NCBI GenBank assembly: GCA_049115735.1
Contig: JAGDZP010000001.1
Location: 1-64,000 of the forward strand
Direction of reading: 5' to 3'
DNA: 64,000 bases
DNA from: CAXBNB01 sp049115735
Lineage (GTDB): Bacteria > Bacteroidota > Bacteroidia > Cytophagales > Cyclobacteriaceae
Below, one piece after another: positions 44,438 through 53,299 of the stretch. The position numbers were made by a program, and so were the translations under genes. Every line of letters starts with the position of its first letter. The stretch's first letter is position 1. Under the pieces are notes generated by a model, which ran no database searches, was not told where the DNA came from, and was given only the letters and a program-made list of their open reading frames with translations.

Positions 44438-45210
44438 ATGATTGATTATAAAAAGCTCCGAGAAATAAAGGATAGTACCGAATATGATACTAATTATAGA
44501 TCTAGCACCAAATCTGCTTTGAAAGCTAAATTGGGTACAATAGAGAAAGACGCAAGTGGAAAGTATGGTAAGTTTCAAAAGGAACCATTTCGAGGGAAAA
44601 AGATATATGACATATTAATGGCAAAGTCTTTTGGGTAAGTCTTAGATGTGGGTGCTGGAAAACTTGAAGTTACTGAACAATTTATTAGAGCCGGTAAGAT
44701 TGTAGACATTTGTGAGTACGAGACCAGTCATTATCTTTCTCAAGCTTCTTTTAACGTTCAAAATATTAGACATGTATATATTGGTGATGTCAATACTATT
44801 AATATACCTATTCAATATGATGCGATTTGGGCTGCTCATATTTTAGAACACCAGTTGAATCCTAATATATTTCTAAAAAAATGCATTCATTGCTCAAAGA
44901 GGGAGGTTATTTATCGATTGTCATTCCCCCCAGAAAACCGTTTATAGTAGGAGGGCATGTCAGTATGTGGAATGGCGGACTCTTGATCTATCATCTAATA
45001 CTGGCAGGCTTTGATTGCTCAAATATTCAACTTTTGCAATACGATTATAATATTGGTATTGTACTTAAAAAAAGATCAATAGAACCTTTTCCAAGTATAA
45101 ATTATGATTTGGGCGATATAGATATTTTAAAAGAATACTTTCCATTTGAAGCAGCTGAGGGATTTAATGGAGACATAATGAGCTTAAATATTGAAAATAA
45201 AAAGAATTAA
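44438..45210 (+). pseudogene. Class I SAM-dependent methyltransferase, interrupted by a stop and a frameshift
   Basis: Three consecutive pieces form one methyltransferase. Piece one ends at an in-frame TAA (44636-44638), and the same frame resumes with VLDVGAGKLEV, the SAM-binding motif I. The frame then continues through YDAIWAAHILEH. It breaks at a run of seven A (44875-44881). One extra A would join FLKK to MHSLLKEGGYLSIVIPPRK, the usual late methyltransferase motif, and the frame ends with NIENKKN. So the gene carries one nonsense change and one 1-nt shift. It lies between the HAD and YjbQ genes of the sugar-acid block. If the sequence is right, the enzyme is inactive. Confidence 0.8.
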
Positions 45211-45212
45211 CA

Positions 45213-45662
45213 ATGAAGAAAATCATTAAACTTGAAACGGATAAATTATTCACGAACCTTACTCAGCAGGTGGCTGAATATGCTAAAGAATGGGGTAAAT
45301 CTGGATTGGTAAATATTTATTCTAAGCATACAACTTGTGCAGTATGGATAACCGAAGATGAAATTTTACATCATGCAGACGTGAGGTTTTTTTTAGATAC
45401 TATGGCACCTAAATGGAAAGACCCAGAAGGAGGACAAAAGAATGTGAAATATTTGCACGATTTAATATCACTAAGGCAAGACGTTCCTGAAGACGAGCCT
45501 ATTAATGGGCATTCACATATTCGCCATTTATTTTTTAATTCTTCAGAAATGGTGCCAGTTCAAAACGGTGAACTAATTCTCGGAACATGGAAGCAAGTTT
45601 TTGCAGTTGAATTAGATCCAATACGAAAGAGGGAATTGGTATGTACTTTCATTTCTGAGTAA
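45213..45662 (+). CDS. YjbQ/UPF0047-family protein
   Basis: This 149-residue protein has YSKHTTCAVWITEDE, HADVRFFLDTMAP, HSHIRHLFFNSSEMVPVQNG and LGTWKQVFAVELDP, all landmarks of the YjbQ family. Some members have weak thiamine-phosphate synthase activity, and their main role is unclear. It starts 2 nt after the methyltransferase remnant and ends 1 nt before the cytidylyltransferase-like gene, so it belongs to the same block. A role in sugar-acid metabolism is inference from position only. Confidence 0.88.
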   Translation: MKKIIKLETDKLFTNLTQQVAEYAKEWGKSGLVNIYSKHTTCAVWITEDEILHHADVRFFLDTMAPKWKDPEGGQKNVKYLHDLISLRQDVPEDEPINGHSHIRHLFFNSSEMVPVQNGELILGTWKQVFAVELDPIRKRELVCTFISE

Positions 45663-45663
45663 C

Positions 45664-46338
45664 ATGAAATTTTTCATTATCATAAAAGAGGATTCTGAAA
45701 GAGTACCTAAGAAAAATTTTCAAATGCTTGGCGAGTTCCCATTATGGCAGCATTTAGTCCGTGAACTAGAAGGGTATGAAGTATATATTGACACTGATAG
45801 TCGTACTGTACTTTCAGAGTGTAAAAATTTAGGCTGGGTCACTGCATATCCAAGGAAGCAGCAATTCATTGACTATGAAAACTCTAATGCAAGCAATTTA
45901 AGCCCTGCAATAAAAATGATAGACAATTTCTTGGACAAGTATGTTGTAGACGATGAAGAAATAATTGTCACTACGCATGTTACATCACCGTTCTTAAAAA
46001 TTGAAACTATATTAGATGCAGTTGAAATTCTCAATACGAATAGTGATTATGATAGCGTTCATTCAATTACCAGGCATCAGGAGTTTTCATGGTTAGGTGA
46101 TAAAATGATACCAATAAATTTTAACCCTGATGTCATACAAAAAACCCAAGATTTGCCTTGTATAACAATGTCAAATGGTGCTTTTTTTATATTTAGAAAA
46201 AAAACATTTAAAAAGTATGGTAACAGAATTGGAGAATCTCCTTTTTATTATGAACTGAGTCCTCCAGAGGATATAGAAATAGATTATAAAAATGATTTAA
46301 TATTAGCTGAACTAGTAAACAAAGGATTATGCAAATAG
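45664..46338 (+). CDS. CMP-sugar (acylneuraminate-type) cytidylyltransferase-like protein
   Basis: This 224-residue protein has a GT-A-like nucleotidyltransferase fold. The N-terminal IIIKEDSERVPKKNFQMLGE corresponds to the R-x-G-S-x-x-x-P-x-K-N loop of CMP-NeuAc and CMP-Kdo synthetases, here with K-E-D-S-E-R. THVTSPFL and MSNGAFFIFRKKTF match the later motifs, and PPEDIEIDYKNDLILAEL matches the usual E-x-x-DID...DL..AE end. It would activate a 2-keto acid sugar with CTP. The departures in the nucleotide loop suggest an unusual substrate. It overlaps the aldolase gene by ten bases. Confidence 0.82.
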   Translation: MKFFIIIKEDSERVPKKNFQMLGEFPLWQHLVRELEGYEVYIDTDSRTVLSECKNLGWVTAYPRKQQFIDYENSNASNLSPAIKMIDNFLDKYVVDDEEIIVTTHVTSPFLKIETILDAVEILNTNSDYDSVHSITRHQEFSWLGDKMIPINFNPDVIQKTQDLPCITMSNGAFFIFRKKTFKKYGNRIGESPFYYELSPPEDIEIDYKNDLILAELVNKGLCK

Positions 46339-47279
46339 TTGATGTAACATTGAGAGATGGTGGTTTTACATGTGATTTTGATTGGCCACTGAAATTTGCA
46401 CAAGAGTATTATGATTTGGTTTCAAAACTTGGCGTGAGCGTCATGGAGTTAGGGTATTGGAAGCAATCTTCAAAAAGTCAGAATAGGTTTTTTAACTTGA
46501 ATATGGATACCGTTAAGGCGGTAACTCAAGAACAGGAAAAGAGAAATGTGGCTGTTATGATCGATTACCATTATTGCAGCAAAAACCTAAAGGACTATCC
46601 TACATTTCATCAGAAAGAAATCAAGATGATTAGGATGACGGCTCGAAAGGATATGATAGATGATGCATTTCTTTTTGCTAAAAATCTAAAGGAGTATTCT
46701 GGGTTAGACATAGCGTTTAACATATTTAATACAACAAATTACACCGACGATGAACTAAATAGTGTTCTAGATAAGGTTCTTTATTCTGATTTCGAAATAA
46801 TTGGATTTGCTGATACTCATGGATATTTGGATTTAAATAAAGATTTAGAGCGTTATGAGCAGAAATTTATGAGAATTAAAGATTCAGGTAAAAAAACTTG
46901 TTTTCACCTACACAATCATACAGGTAAAGCTTATTCAAATTACGTAAATTGTTCAAAGAGCCCATTTATTGATATATGTGATACTTCAATTATGGGAATG
47001 GGGAAGGGGGCAGGCAATTTAAAACTCGAGGAAGTTCTTGATGATCAAAATGCTCTACTCTTGAATGAGTTTATAGATGAACATTACGACTCATTATTTA
47101 AGAAAACCGTTAGTCCATATTACATGGTTAGCGGTAGGTTTGGCATCACAGATAATTATGCGACACAAGCAAGAAAATTGAATGTTCCAATGAAGAAATT
47201 CATTGAATTTTGTCCAACAATATCAGGGCTCCAAAGAGATAATTTTGACAAGACCTTGTTAGAGAGTTTCACTGGATGA
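46329..47279 (+). CDS. DRE-TIM aldolase/metallolyase (4-hydroxy-2-oxovalerate aldolase-like)
   Basis: This 316-residue (beta/alpha)8 barrel has the metal/catalytic motif DVTLRDGGF at the N-terminus, FADTHGYL, the H-x-H metal pair in CFHLHNHTGKA and the glycine-rich GMGKGAGNLKLEE. This family (HOA, HMG-CoA lyase, isopropylmalate synthase) makes or breaks C-C bonds next to a 2-keto acid. In a polysaccharide locus, coupled to a CMP-acid-sugar-type cytidylyltransferase, it could condense pyruvate with a sugar aldehyde. It overlaps the genes on both sides, by ten and four bases. Confidence 0.85.
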   Translation: MQIVDVTLRDGGFTCDFDWPLKFAQEYYDLVSKLGVSVMELGYWKQSSKSQNRFFNLNMDTVKAVTQEQEKRNVAVMIDYHYCSKNLKDYPTFHQKEIKMIRMTARKDMIDDAFLFAKNLKEYSGLDIAFNIFNTTNYTDDELNSVLDKVLYSDFEIIGFADTHGYLDLNKDLERYEQKFMRIKDSGKKTCFHLHNHTGKAYSNYVNCSKSPFIDICDTSIMGMGKGAGNLKLEEVLDDQNALLLNEFIDEHYDSLFKKTVSPYYMVSGRFGITDNYATQARKLNVPMKKFIEFCPTISGLQRDNFDKTLLESFTG

Positions 47280-47962
47280 ATATTTTAATAACAGGAACAA
47301 GTTCTGGTTTGGGTTATGAGATTGCTCGTCAATTTTCAAAATTAGGACATAATGTATTCGGTATTAGCAGAAGAAAATCTGATTTAGAAATAAATCAAGT
47401 GGAGTGTGATTTTTTCGATCTAAAATCAATACCTGGTGCTCTTAATCGATTGATAGAAGTGAAGTCACTTGACCATGTGATTTTGAATGCTGGTCAATTA
47501 GGAGAACTAAAAAAAAATGAGGAGCTCAGTGTAGAGGCATTTAAAGAAATATTTTCAGTGAATGTCTTAGCTAATAAAATGATTATTGATTGGTTAATAA
47601 TAAATAAAATTCAAACTAAAAATATAATAGGAATTTCGACTGGTGCGGCACTAAAGGCCTACTTTGGCTGGTCTCTCTACTGTACATCAAAAGCAGCCTT
47701 TAAACAATTGATGTCAACTTACGCACATGAAAATCCTAAAATAAAGTTTATTTCATTGGCTCCTGGTATAATCAAAACCAATATGCAAAACTATATTAAT
47801 GGTTTAGATGCAGACGAAATTCCTTCAATTAGGAAGTTCAAAGATTTGTACCCGAATATGGAGTCTGCTTCAACAGTTGCTAGACGACTCATAGAATGGC
47901 TACCTAAGTTAAACACTTATGAATCCGGTGAGTATTTTGATTTGAGAGAATACAAACCATAA
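47276..47962 (+). CDS. Short-chain dehydrogenase/reductase
   Basis: This 228-residue classical SDR has the NAD(P) motif GTSSGLGYEIA, LNAG (the N-A-G motif), the catalytic Ser in GISTGAA and YCTSKAAFKQ (Y-x-x-x-K), followed by LAPGIIKTNM. It starts inside the aldolase stop codon (four-base overlap) and probably oxidises or reduces the sugar-acid intermediate made by the block. Substrate unknown. Confidence 0.88.
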   Translation: MNILITGTSSGLGYEIARQFSKLGHNVFGISRRKSDLEINQVECDFFDLKSIPGALNRLIEVKSLDHVILNAGQLGELKKNEELSVEAFKEIFSVNVLANKMIIDWLIINKIQTKNIIGISTGAALKAYFGWSLYCTSKAAFKQLMSTYAHENPKIKFISLAPGIIKTNMQNYINGLDADEIPSIRKFKDLYPNMESASTVARRLIEWLPKLNTYESGEYFDLREYKP

Positions 47963-48004
47963 TTAGAATATGCAACTATTGAAAATCTTATTTTAACATA
48001 TTTG

Positions 48005-49009
48005 ATGGTTTTATCAATCAATGGATACAACGGAGCAGGAAAGAGTGTTTTAAAGGGCATCCTTGATGGTCATCCAGATATATTTGTATCTCCTACACAT
48101 GACAATAGTTTGGGCATGTTTACCAGGATTGAAGATTCTGAAGAACAATGGATGAAATTCAAAGATATTGAGAAGTTACGGGAAAAAATGGCTTGTTACG
48201 GCAGGTATTTTAGGCTTGAGAGGTTTTCATATAATAAAAAGATTCCATTTGGATTTTCTTCCGGAGAAACGATTTATATCCCTTTTGAATTAGATTGGAG
48301 TTATTTCGACTCCAGGGTTATCGATAGACTAAATATGTTAGATAATTGGAATCCGGAAATAATAGTTTCATCAATTTATGAGCAGCTTGATCAATCTTTG
48401 AATTCTAATGATATTCAAAGGAAGTACTATGGAGGCATGGATGAACCAGATTTGCCCTATTTGGAGAATTTTTTTAGAAATTACCCACATGGCAAAATGT
48501 TACATGTTGAAAGGGATATTTATAGTGTAACAGCCACATTGAGTAATCGAAAAACAATAAAAGATGACTTCAGGTCACTTTTACTGAAAAATTATTCCGT
48601 TAAAGAATTTATCCAAACGGGACGGTTAAAACATTTGTTAAACTATTTAGCTACAATAAAAAAAATAAAGGAATTACACCCTAATCAAATCTTATCTGTA
48701 TCATTTGAAAACCTTGTATTAAAAACCAAATCTGAATTGAAAAAAATTTGTGAATTTCTAAACGTGCAGCAACATCCAGCCCTTGATAACTGGTCTTGCT
48801 TAGGGAAAGAAGTCACCAACAATGGGGTAAAATACATAGGAGATATTTTAGATGATCCTAAGGTATTGCTGTCAAATGAAGAATACCATTTGATTAACAA
48901 AGAAATTGAGAATTTTGGTAAAGACAAACAAAGGAATATGTCTCCTCTTTCTAGGTATAAAGCACACATAACTAAAATAAAAAAAGGTGTTTTTGGAATA
49001 ATACGTTAG
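48005..49009 (+). CDS. Sulfotransferase-like P-loop protein
   Basis: This protein of about 334 residues is counted from the ATG; a TTG one codon upstream is also possible. The N-terminal INGYNGAGKSVLKGILDGHP resembles the 5'-phosphosulfate loop of sulfotransferases, with G-A-G-K-S. MLHVERDIYSVTATLSNRK resembles the 3'-phosphate-binding segment. The C-terminal LSVSFENLVLKTKSELKKICEFL is the usual sulfotransferase ending. It would transfer sulfate from PAPS to the polysaccharide or its precursor. It is more divergent than the two other sulfotransferases in the locus. Confidence 0.65.
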   Translation: MVLSINGYNGAGKSVLKGILDGHPDIFVSPTHDNSLGMFTRIEDSEEQWMKFKDIEKLREKMACYGRYFRLERFSYNKKIPFGFSSGETIYIPFELDWSYFDSRVIDRLNMLDNWNPEIIVSSIYEQLDQSLNSNDIQRKYYGGMDEPDLPYLENFFRNYPHGKMLHVERDIYSVTATLSNRKTIKDDFRSLLLKNYSVKEFIQTGRLKHLLNYLATIKKIKELHPNQILSVSFENLVLKTKSELKKICEFLNVQQHPALDNWSCLGKEVTNNGVKYIGDILDDPKVLLSNEEYHLINKEIENFGKDKQRNMSPLSRYKAHITKIKKGVFGIIR

Positions 49010-49443
49010 TACTAGAATTTGTAGGAATCGAAACCAGATAACTACATAGTCAATTTATGGGTATGTGTATATATAAGGGATAGTTATCTGGGAAAAAATA
49101 GTAGTAATTAAAAAGATTCTATCGAAGATTATAAAGTCATTACACTCATGAGGATATGTTAAATATCACCGTATCTTATTACCCCAAAAAATTAGGAGGG
49201 TGCTATTCCAAAGAAAACATTATCTAAAGCTAGATGGTTAGCTATTGTCAAAATGTAAATAATTGAACCAGCTAAAACTTTATTTAAAGAAAGCTTGTAA
49301 AAGCTGATCCCTTTTCTCAAGGGCTCTAGGTTCTTTTATACTTTGCACAATGGGTCTATGTTTTACTAACCAATACGGTAATAATTTAAGTGTTTATAGA
49401 ACCTGAGAATAGTGGGAATAAAATGATAAGGAGATATCAATAA
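49010..49443. other. Intergenic region of about 430 nt inside the polysaccharide locus
   Basis: No intact gene is visible. A short frame from the ATG at 49156 (MLNITVSYYPKKLGG...) ends after about 23 residues and may be a decayed gene start. A small hairpin (CCCTT/AAGGG near 49309-49323) is present. This is the largest gap in the locus. Confidence 0.4.
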
Positions 49444-50106
49444 ATGATTGGATGGGATAGAAAGAGTACTCTTGAATCAAAAATGATCAATGTAGTTGAT
49501 AACAGATATATATTTATTCATATTCCTAAATGTGCCGGTACCTCTATTGCAAAGGCAATTGGATTAGGAGATATTACATCCCACATGAAAGCTTGTGAAA
49601 TCCGAAAAAGTATTGGATGGTTTAGATATTCAACACTATTCAAATTCGCATTTGTGAGAAACCCTTGGTCAAGATTTTTATCCTTATACAACTATGCACG
49701 TATGGAAGAAAGTTATTATCATTCTTCAATTCACCCTAGTAAAGCCAAATATGGAAAGCATTTAGACTATGACCTATTAAAGGACGCAAGCTTAAATGAC
49801 TGTGCAAATTTATTGATAAATGGAGAGTTATTGCATGATAAGCAATGGAACCACTGGATGCCTCAATATACGTGGCTATTTAATAAAAAAGGGAATAGTA
49901 ATATTGTTAATTTCATTGGCAAGGTTGAGCATATGGAGCAAGAATTACAGATCCTTAAAGACAAATTGAAAATTCAAATAAGAATTGAAAAATTGAACGA
50001 ATCTTCTACTCATACTAATTATCAGGATTTTTATGATAATAAAACGAAACGTATAGTAGATAGATATTACGAAAAGGACATTAGATCGTTAGGCTATAAG
50101 TTCTAA
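49444..50106 (+). CDS. Sulfotransferase, family 2 (carbohydrate sulfotransferase-like)
   Basis: This 220-residue protein has the 5'-phosphosulfate loop in FIHIPKCAGTSIAKAIG and the 3'-phosphate-binding motif in FAFVRNPWSRFLSLYNYA. Both are textbook motifs of Sulfotransfer_2 enzymes such as HNK-1/chondroitin-type transferases. NWHW-type residues follow (QWNHWMPQYTWL). It should place sulfate on a sugar of the polymer using PAPS. It is soluble, without a signal peptide. Confidence 0.9.
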   Translation: MIGWDRKSTLESKMINVVDNRYIFIHIPKCAGTSIAKAIGLGDITSHMKACEIRKSIGWFRYSTLFKFAFVRNPWSRFLSLYNYARMEESYYHSSIHPSKAKYGKHLDYDLLKDASLNDCANLLINGELLHDKQWNHWMPQYTWLFNKKGNSNIVNFIGKVEHMEQELQILKDKLKIQIRIEKLNESSTHTNYQDFYDNKTKRIVDRYYEKDIRSLGYKF

Positions 50107-50130
50107 TTTTTAAAGATTTATTTTTTGAGA

Positions 50131-51153
50131 ATGATTTCAAATCCATTCGTATCTGTGTTAATGCCTTGTTATAATTCAGAGGCATTTTTAGCGGAGGCTA
50201 TTGAAAGTATATTGAATCAGACGTTTTCTAGGTTTGAATTCTTGATAATAGATGATGGATCCAGCGACAAAACAAGAAAAATCATATCTATGTATGCTCA
50301 TAAAGATCCGCGGGTATTACCTTTTTTTTATTCGGATAATTGTGGGATTATTGAAAGACTGAACTTTGGACTTTCCATTTCTAGAGGAAGATACATAGCA
50401 AGAATGGATAGTGATGATATCTGTCACCCAGAAAGGTTAGAAAGGCAAGTGCAGTACATGGAGAGGAATATAAATGTTGGTGTTTTGTCAACCGAGATTG
50501 AATGTATAGATGAATATGGGTTTCAAAAGCCCAATTGGACTGTAAGTATACCTAGCAAAATGTATTCATTGGCTCTCCTATTTCGTAATAATATTTGTCA
50601 CCCTTCTGTAATGTTTAGAAGGAGGGTTTTGAATCAAATTCAATTTAAATATGAGAATGACTTCTACACGGCCGAAGATTATAAGGCATGGATAAAACTG
50701 GCAGATGTTACTCAAATACATTGTCTGGAAAAAAGACTATTAAAGCAAAGATTTCATCAAAATAATGTATCAGTCGCTCAAAAAAGTAAACAAATTATTA
50801 CCGCAACCAAGATCATCAATGAAGGACTCAAATCATTTGGATTAAATATTTCATCAGATAAGTATTATTTCCATAGCAACTTAATAACATTTAAAAAGAG
50901 GTCAATATACGAGGTAAATGCAAATTCTATTTGGCTCATTAGATTATTAATAGCAAATATTAAAGTTGAAAGAATAAATTCAAGCTTGATGTTGAGCTTC
51001 GTTAAGTATATGATTAGTGGTTACGTTAAAAACACAAAACTGAATTTTCCCCAAACTATTGTCTTGATGTTTTGGTGGGTAGGCGTTTACTTAGTTTTAA
51101 GTGTTTTGTATCTGTATTCCAATCTTAAAAAAAGAAAAAGATGCCCACAATAG
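50131..51153 (+). CDS. GT2 glycosyltransferase
   Basis: This protein of about 340 residues is counted from the ATG; a TTG two codons upstream is the alternative. The GT-A core shows VSVLMPCYNSEAFLAEAIES, LIIDDGSSDKT and the metal site ARMDSDDICHPERLERQ. A C-terminal hydrophobic helix pair (TIVLMFWWVGVYLVLSVLYLY) anchors it to the membrane. It overlaps the following methyltransferase by 13 bases. Confidence 0.9.
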   Translation: MISNPFVSVLMPCYNSEAFLAEAIESILNQTFSRFEFLIIDDGSSDKTRKIISMYAHKDPRVLPFFYSDNCGIIERLNFGLSISRGRYIARMDSDDICHPERLERQVQYMERNINVGVLSTEIECIDEYGFQKPNWTVSIPSKMYSLALLFRNNICHPSVMFRRRVLNQIQFKYENDFYTAEDYKAWIKLADVTQIHCLEKRLLKQRFHQNNVSVAQKSKQIITATKIINEGLKSFGLNISSDKYYFHSNLITFKKRSIYEVNANSIWLIRLLIANIKVERINSSLMLSFVKYMISGYVKNTKLNFPQTIVLMFWWVGVYLVLSVLYLYSNLKKRKRCPQ

Positions 51154-51944
51154 AAGAAAATAAGAAAAGCTGGAACGAAAATTACTCTTGGATTAATCGA
51201 GGAGATGAATGGTCAATGGGTTGGGGAAGTGTACAAATGCAGTGGTATACATGTATTCTTCCGAGAATTCAAAATTTTTTGCCAACTCAATCAATTCTAG
51301 AAATCGCTTGTGGTCATGGAAGGTGGACAAATTTGCTTAAAGCCAGTTGTGATCATATTATTGGGGTTGATCTAGCGGAGCAGTGCATCAAGGTATGTAA
51401 AGAACGGTTTAAGCAAGATTCTAATAGTGAATTCTATGTGAACGATGGAAAATCCCTCAGTATGGCAAAAGATTCTTCAATTAACTTTATTTTTAGCTTT
51501 GATTCATTGGTTCATGCCAATAAGGAAGTAATGGAATCCTATTTACCTGAAATTTGCAGAATTTTAACACCTGGAGGAGTAGCTTTCATACATCATTCAA
51601 ACTTGGAAGAACACTTCGTGAAATTTAGATTCTTAAAGAAAATGCCTTTTTTAGCAGCCTTTTTATCCGGTATTGGACTCATTGATGAAAATCTACATTG
51701 GAGGGATAGTACCGTGTCTGCATATTTGTTTAGATCAATTGCCGAAGAGTGTGGGTTAAAGTGCAAGAGTCAAGAAATAATAAAATGGGGAACTAAGAAA
51801 GTTTATAACGATTGTTTTACAGTACTCTGTAAAACGGATGAAGACATTGCCACAAAGATTGAAAGAAACAAGTTCTTTAATAAGGAAACTGAAAACTCTC
51901 TAATGTTGACAAAGCTATATGATGAAAAGAACCTTATTGTTTAG
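51141..51944 (+). CDS. Class I SAM-dependent methyltransferase
   Basis: This 267-residue protein has an N-terminal segment with aromatic residues (WNENYSWINRGDEWS). SAM motif I follows in ILEIACGHGRWTNLL, the acidic loop in GVDLAEQCI and motif II in FIFSFDSLVHA, then ILTPGGVAFIHHSN. It probably methylates a sugar of the surface polysaccharide. It starts within the previous GT2 gene, so expression is coupled. Confidence 0.85.
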   Translation: MPTIEENKKSWNENYSWINRGDEWSMGWGSVQMQWYTCILPRIQNFLPTQSILEIACGHGRWTNLLKASCDHIIGVDLAEQCIKVCKERFKQDSNSEFYVNDGKSLSMAKDSSINFIFSFDSLVHANKEVMESYLPEICRILTPGGVAFIHHSNLEEHFVKFRFLKKMPFLAAFLSGIGLIDENLHWRDSTVSAYLFRSIAEECGLKCKSQEIIKWGTKKVYNDCFTVLCKTDEDIATKIERNKFFNKETENSLMLTKLYDEKNLIV

Positions 51945-51956
51945 CAACCATCCAAT

Positions 51957-51981
51957 ATTCAAAAATAATGTTTTTTTGAAT
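51957..51981 (+). terminator. AT-rich hairpin between methyltransferase and GT4 pair
   Basis: ATTCAAAAA pairs with TTTTTGAAT around a short loop, starting 13 nt after the stop. The stem is nearly all A-T, so it may only attenuate. Confidence 0.3.
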
Positions 51982-52003
51982 TACTAAGGTCAAAAATCTG
52001 AAT

Positions 52004-53281
52004 TTGGAATCGCTCAAAATTACTTTTTGCACAGGAGAATTTCCAGATCATTTTTCTGGCGTAAATACCTGGATTATGAACTTGAGTAGTGGGTTATTAA
52101 AATTTGGTATAACACCTCATATTATTGATTTGACTTTTGGAGAGGGAAATTTCTCAGTTTTAAATTTCTGTAGCAATCAAGGATTGGAATTTGATAGAAT
52201 TCAAGTTAACAATGGAACAACATCTGAAACGCTTGTAAAATATATTTTAAAGATTCTTAAGAGTAGAGGAACAGATGTGTTCATCCCAGGTTACGTGGAT
52301 GCTGCACATTATGCGATTCCGTATCTTACCAGGGCTAAATTGTCAACGGTGATAGTCCTTCATTCTGATGATTTGAGATACAAAGCCTATTACGATGACT
52401 TTGTTGTAAAGGAGTCCGACTATAGAGCACATGTAGTGGTTGCAGTTTCTGACTTCATTTATCGTTGGGTAGATGGTTTGCCTGGGACTATTGTAAAAAG
52501 TAAAATTTATTGTGGTATTACCATCCCTGATGTTAAAAAGCAATATTCTACATCAGCGAAAAAATTGAAATTGGTATATTGTGGTCGGCTGGATCAAGAG
52601 CAGAAAAGAGTTTTAGATACATTTGATGCATTTAATGCATTGGTATCACAGGTATCAAATATCTCATGTCACTTTATAGGAAATGGATTTAAAAGACCAG
52701 AACTTCTAAGACGAATAAACTCAGAGGGTAACAACTTGATTACCTATGATGGGCAATTTGAATCAGAAAAACTTCAAACCAAATTACTAGAGTATGATAT
52801 ATTCATATTGTTGTCGGATTATGAAGGATTACCCGTGGGATTGTTGGAAGCCATGTCTTTGGGTATGACTTGTATCTGTTTGAGAACGCAAAGTGGAGTA
52901 TGTGAGGTGATTGAACATATGAAGACGGGTGTATTAGTTGAAGATCGTGGACCGTCATTAGTGAAAATGGTGAAACAGCTTGCATCTGAAAGACACTTAT
53001 TGGAAGCTATTGGTAGTTCGGCAAGAAAACTTGTGATATGCAAATATTCGAGTGAGCAGACTACAAAAAAGTGGATCAAACTAATAGAGAAGATTGGACC
53101 AAATGACAAAGTATCAATAAAAATTCCTAACCGAATAAAGATAAAAATTGAAAAGAATCCAGCCTTAGACTTTTTTAATACATTCAATAAGGAATTAAGG
53201 ACAAGAAGATACAAATTGTTGAAATTGTCAAAAATAGGTAAGCTATTCCGAAGAATTCGATCAATGCTGTATGAAATTTAA
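52004..53281 (+). CDS. GT4 glycosyltransferase, first of a tandem pair
   Basis: This 425-residue GT-B enzyme begins (TTG) MESLKITFCTGEFPDHFSGV, close to the start of the next gene. It carries the donor-binding pattern LKLVYCGRLDQEQKR and the E-x7-E-type motif ILLSDYEGLPVGLLEAMSLG. The C-terminal tail of about 60 residues is basic. It shares long stretches with its neighbour (VIVLHSDDLRYK, VAVSDFIYRWV), so the two arose by tandem duplication. Each probably adds a different, related sugar. Confidence 0.9.
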   Translation: MESLKITFCTGEFPDHFSGVNTWIMNLSSGLLKFGITPHIIDLTFGEGNFSVLNFCSNQGLEFDRIQVNNGTTSETLVKYILKILKSRGTDVFIPGYVDAAHYAIPYLTRAKLSTVIVLHSDDLRYKAYYDDFVVKESDYRAHVVVAVSDFIYRWVDGLPGTIVKSKIYCGITIPDVKKQYSTSAKKLKLVYCGRLDQEQKRVLDTFDAFNALVSQVSNISCHFIGNGFKRPELLRRINSEGNNLITYDGQFESEKLQTKLLEYDIFILLSDYEGLPVGLLEAMSLGMTCICLRTQSGVCEVIEHMKTGVLVEDRGPSLVKMVKQLASERHLLEAIGSSARKLVICKYSSEQTTKKWIKLIEKIGPNDKVSIKIPNRIKIKIEKNPALDFFNTFNKELRTRRYKLLKLSKIGKLFRRIRSMLYEI

Positions 53282-53299
53282 CTAGAGGTATTCTTCTAA

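Noticed and set aside
44875..44881. Programmed frameshift in the methyltransferase
   Set aside because: The A-run could slip, but the upstream in-frame stop already breaks the gene, so decay or sequence error is more likely.
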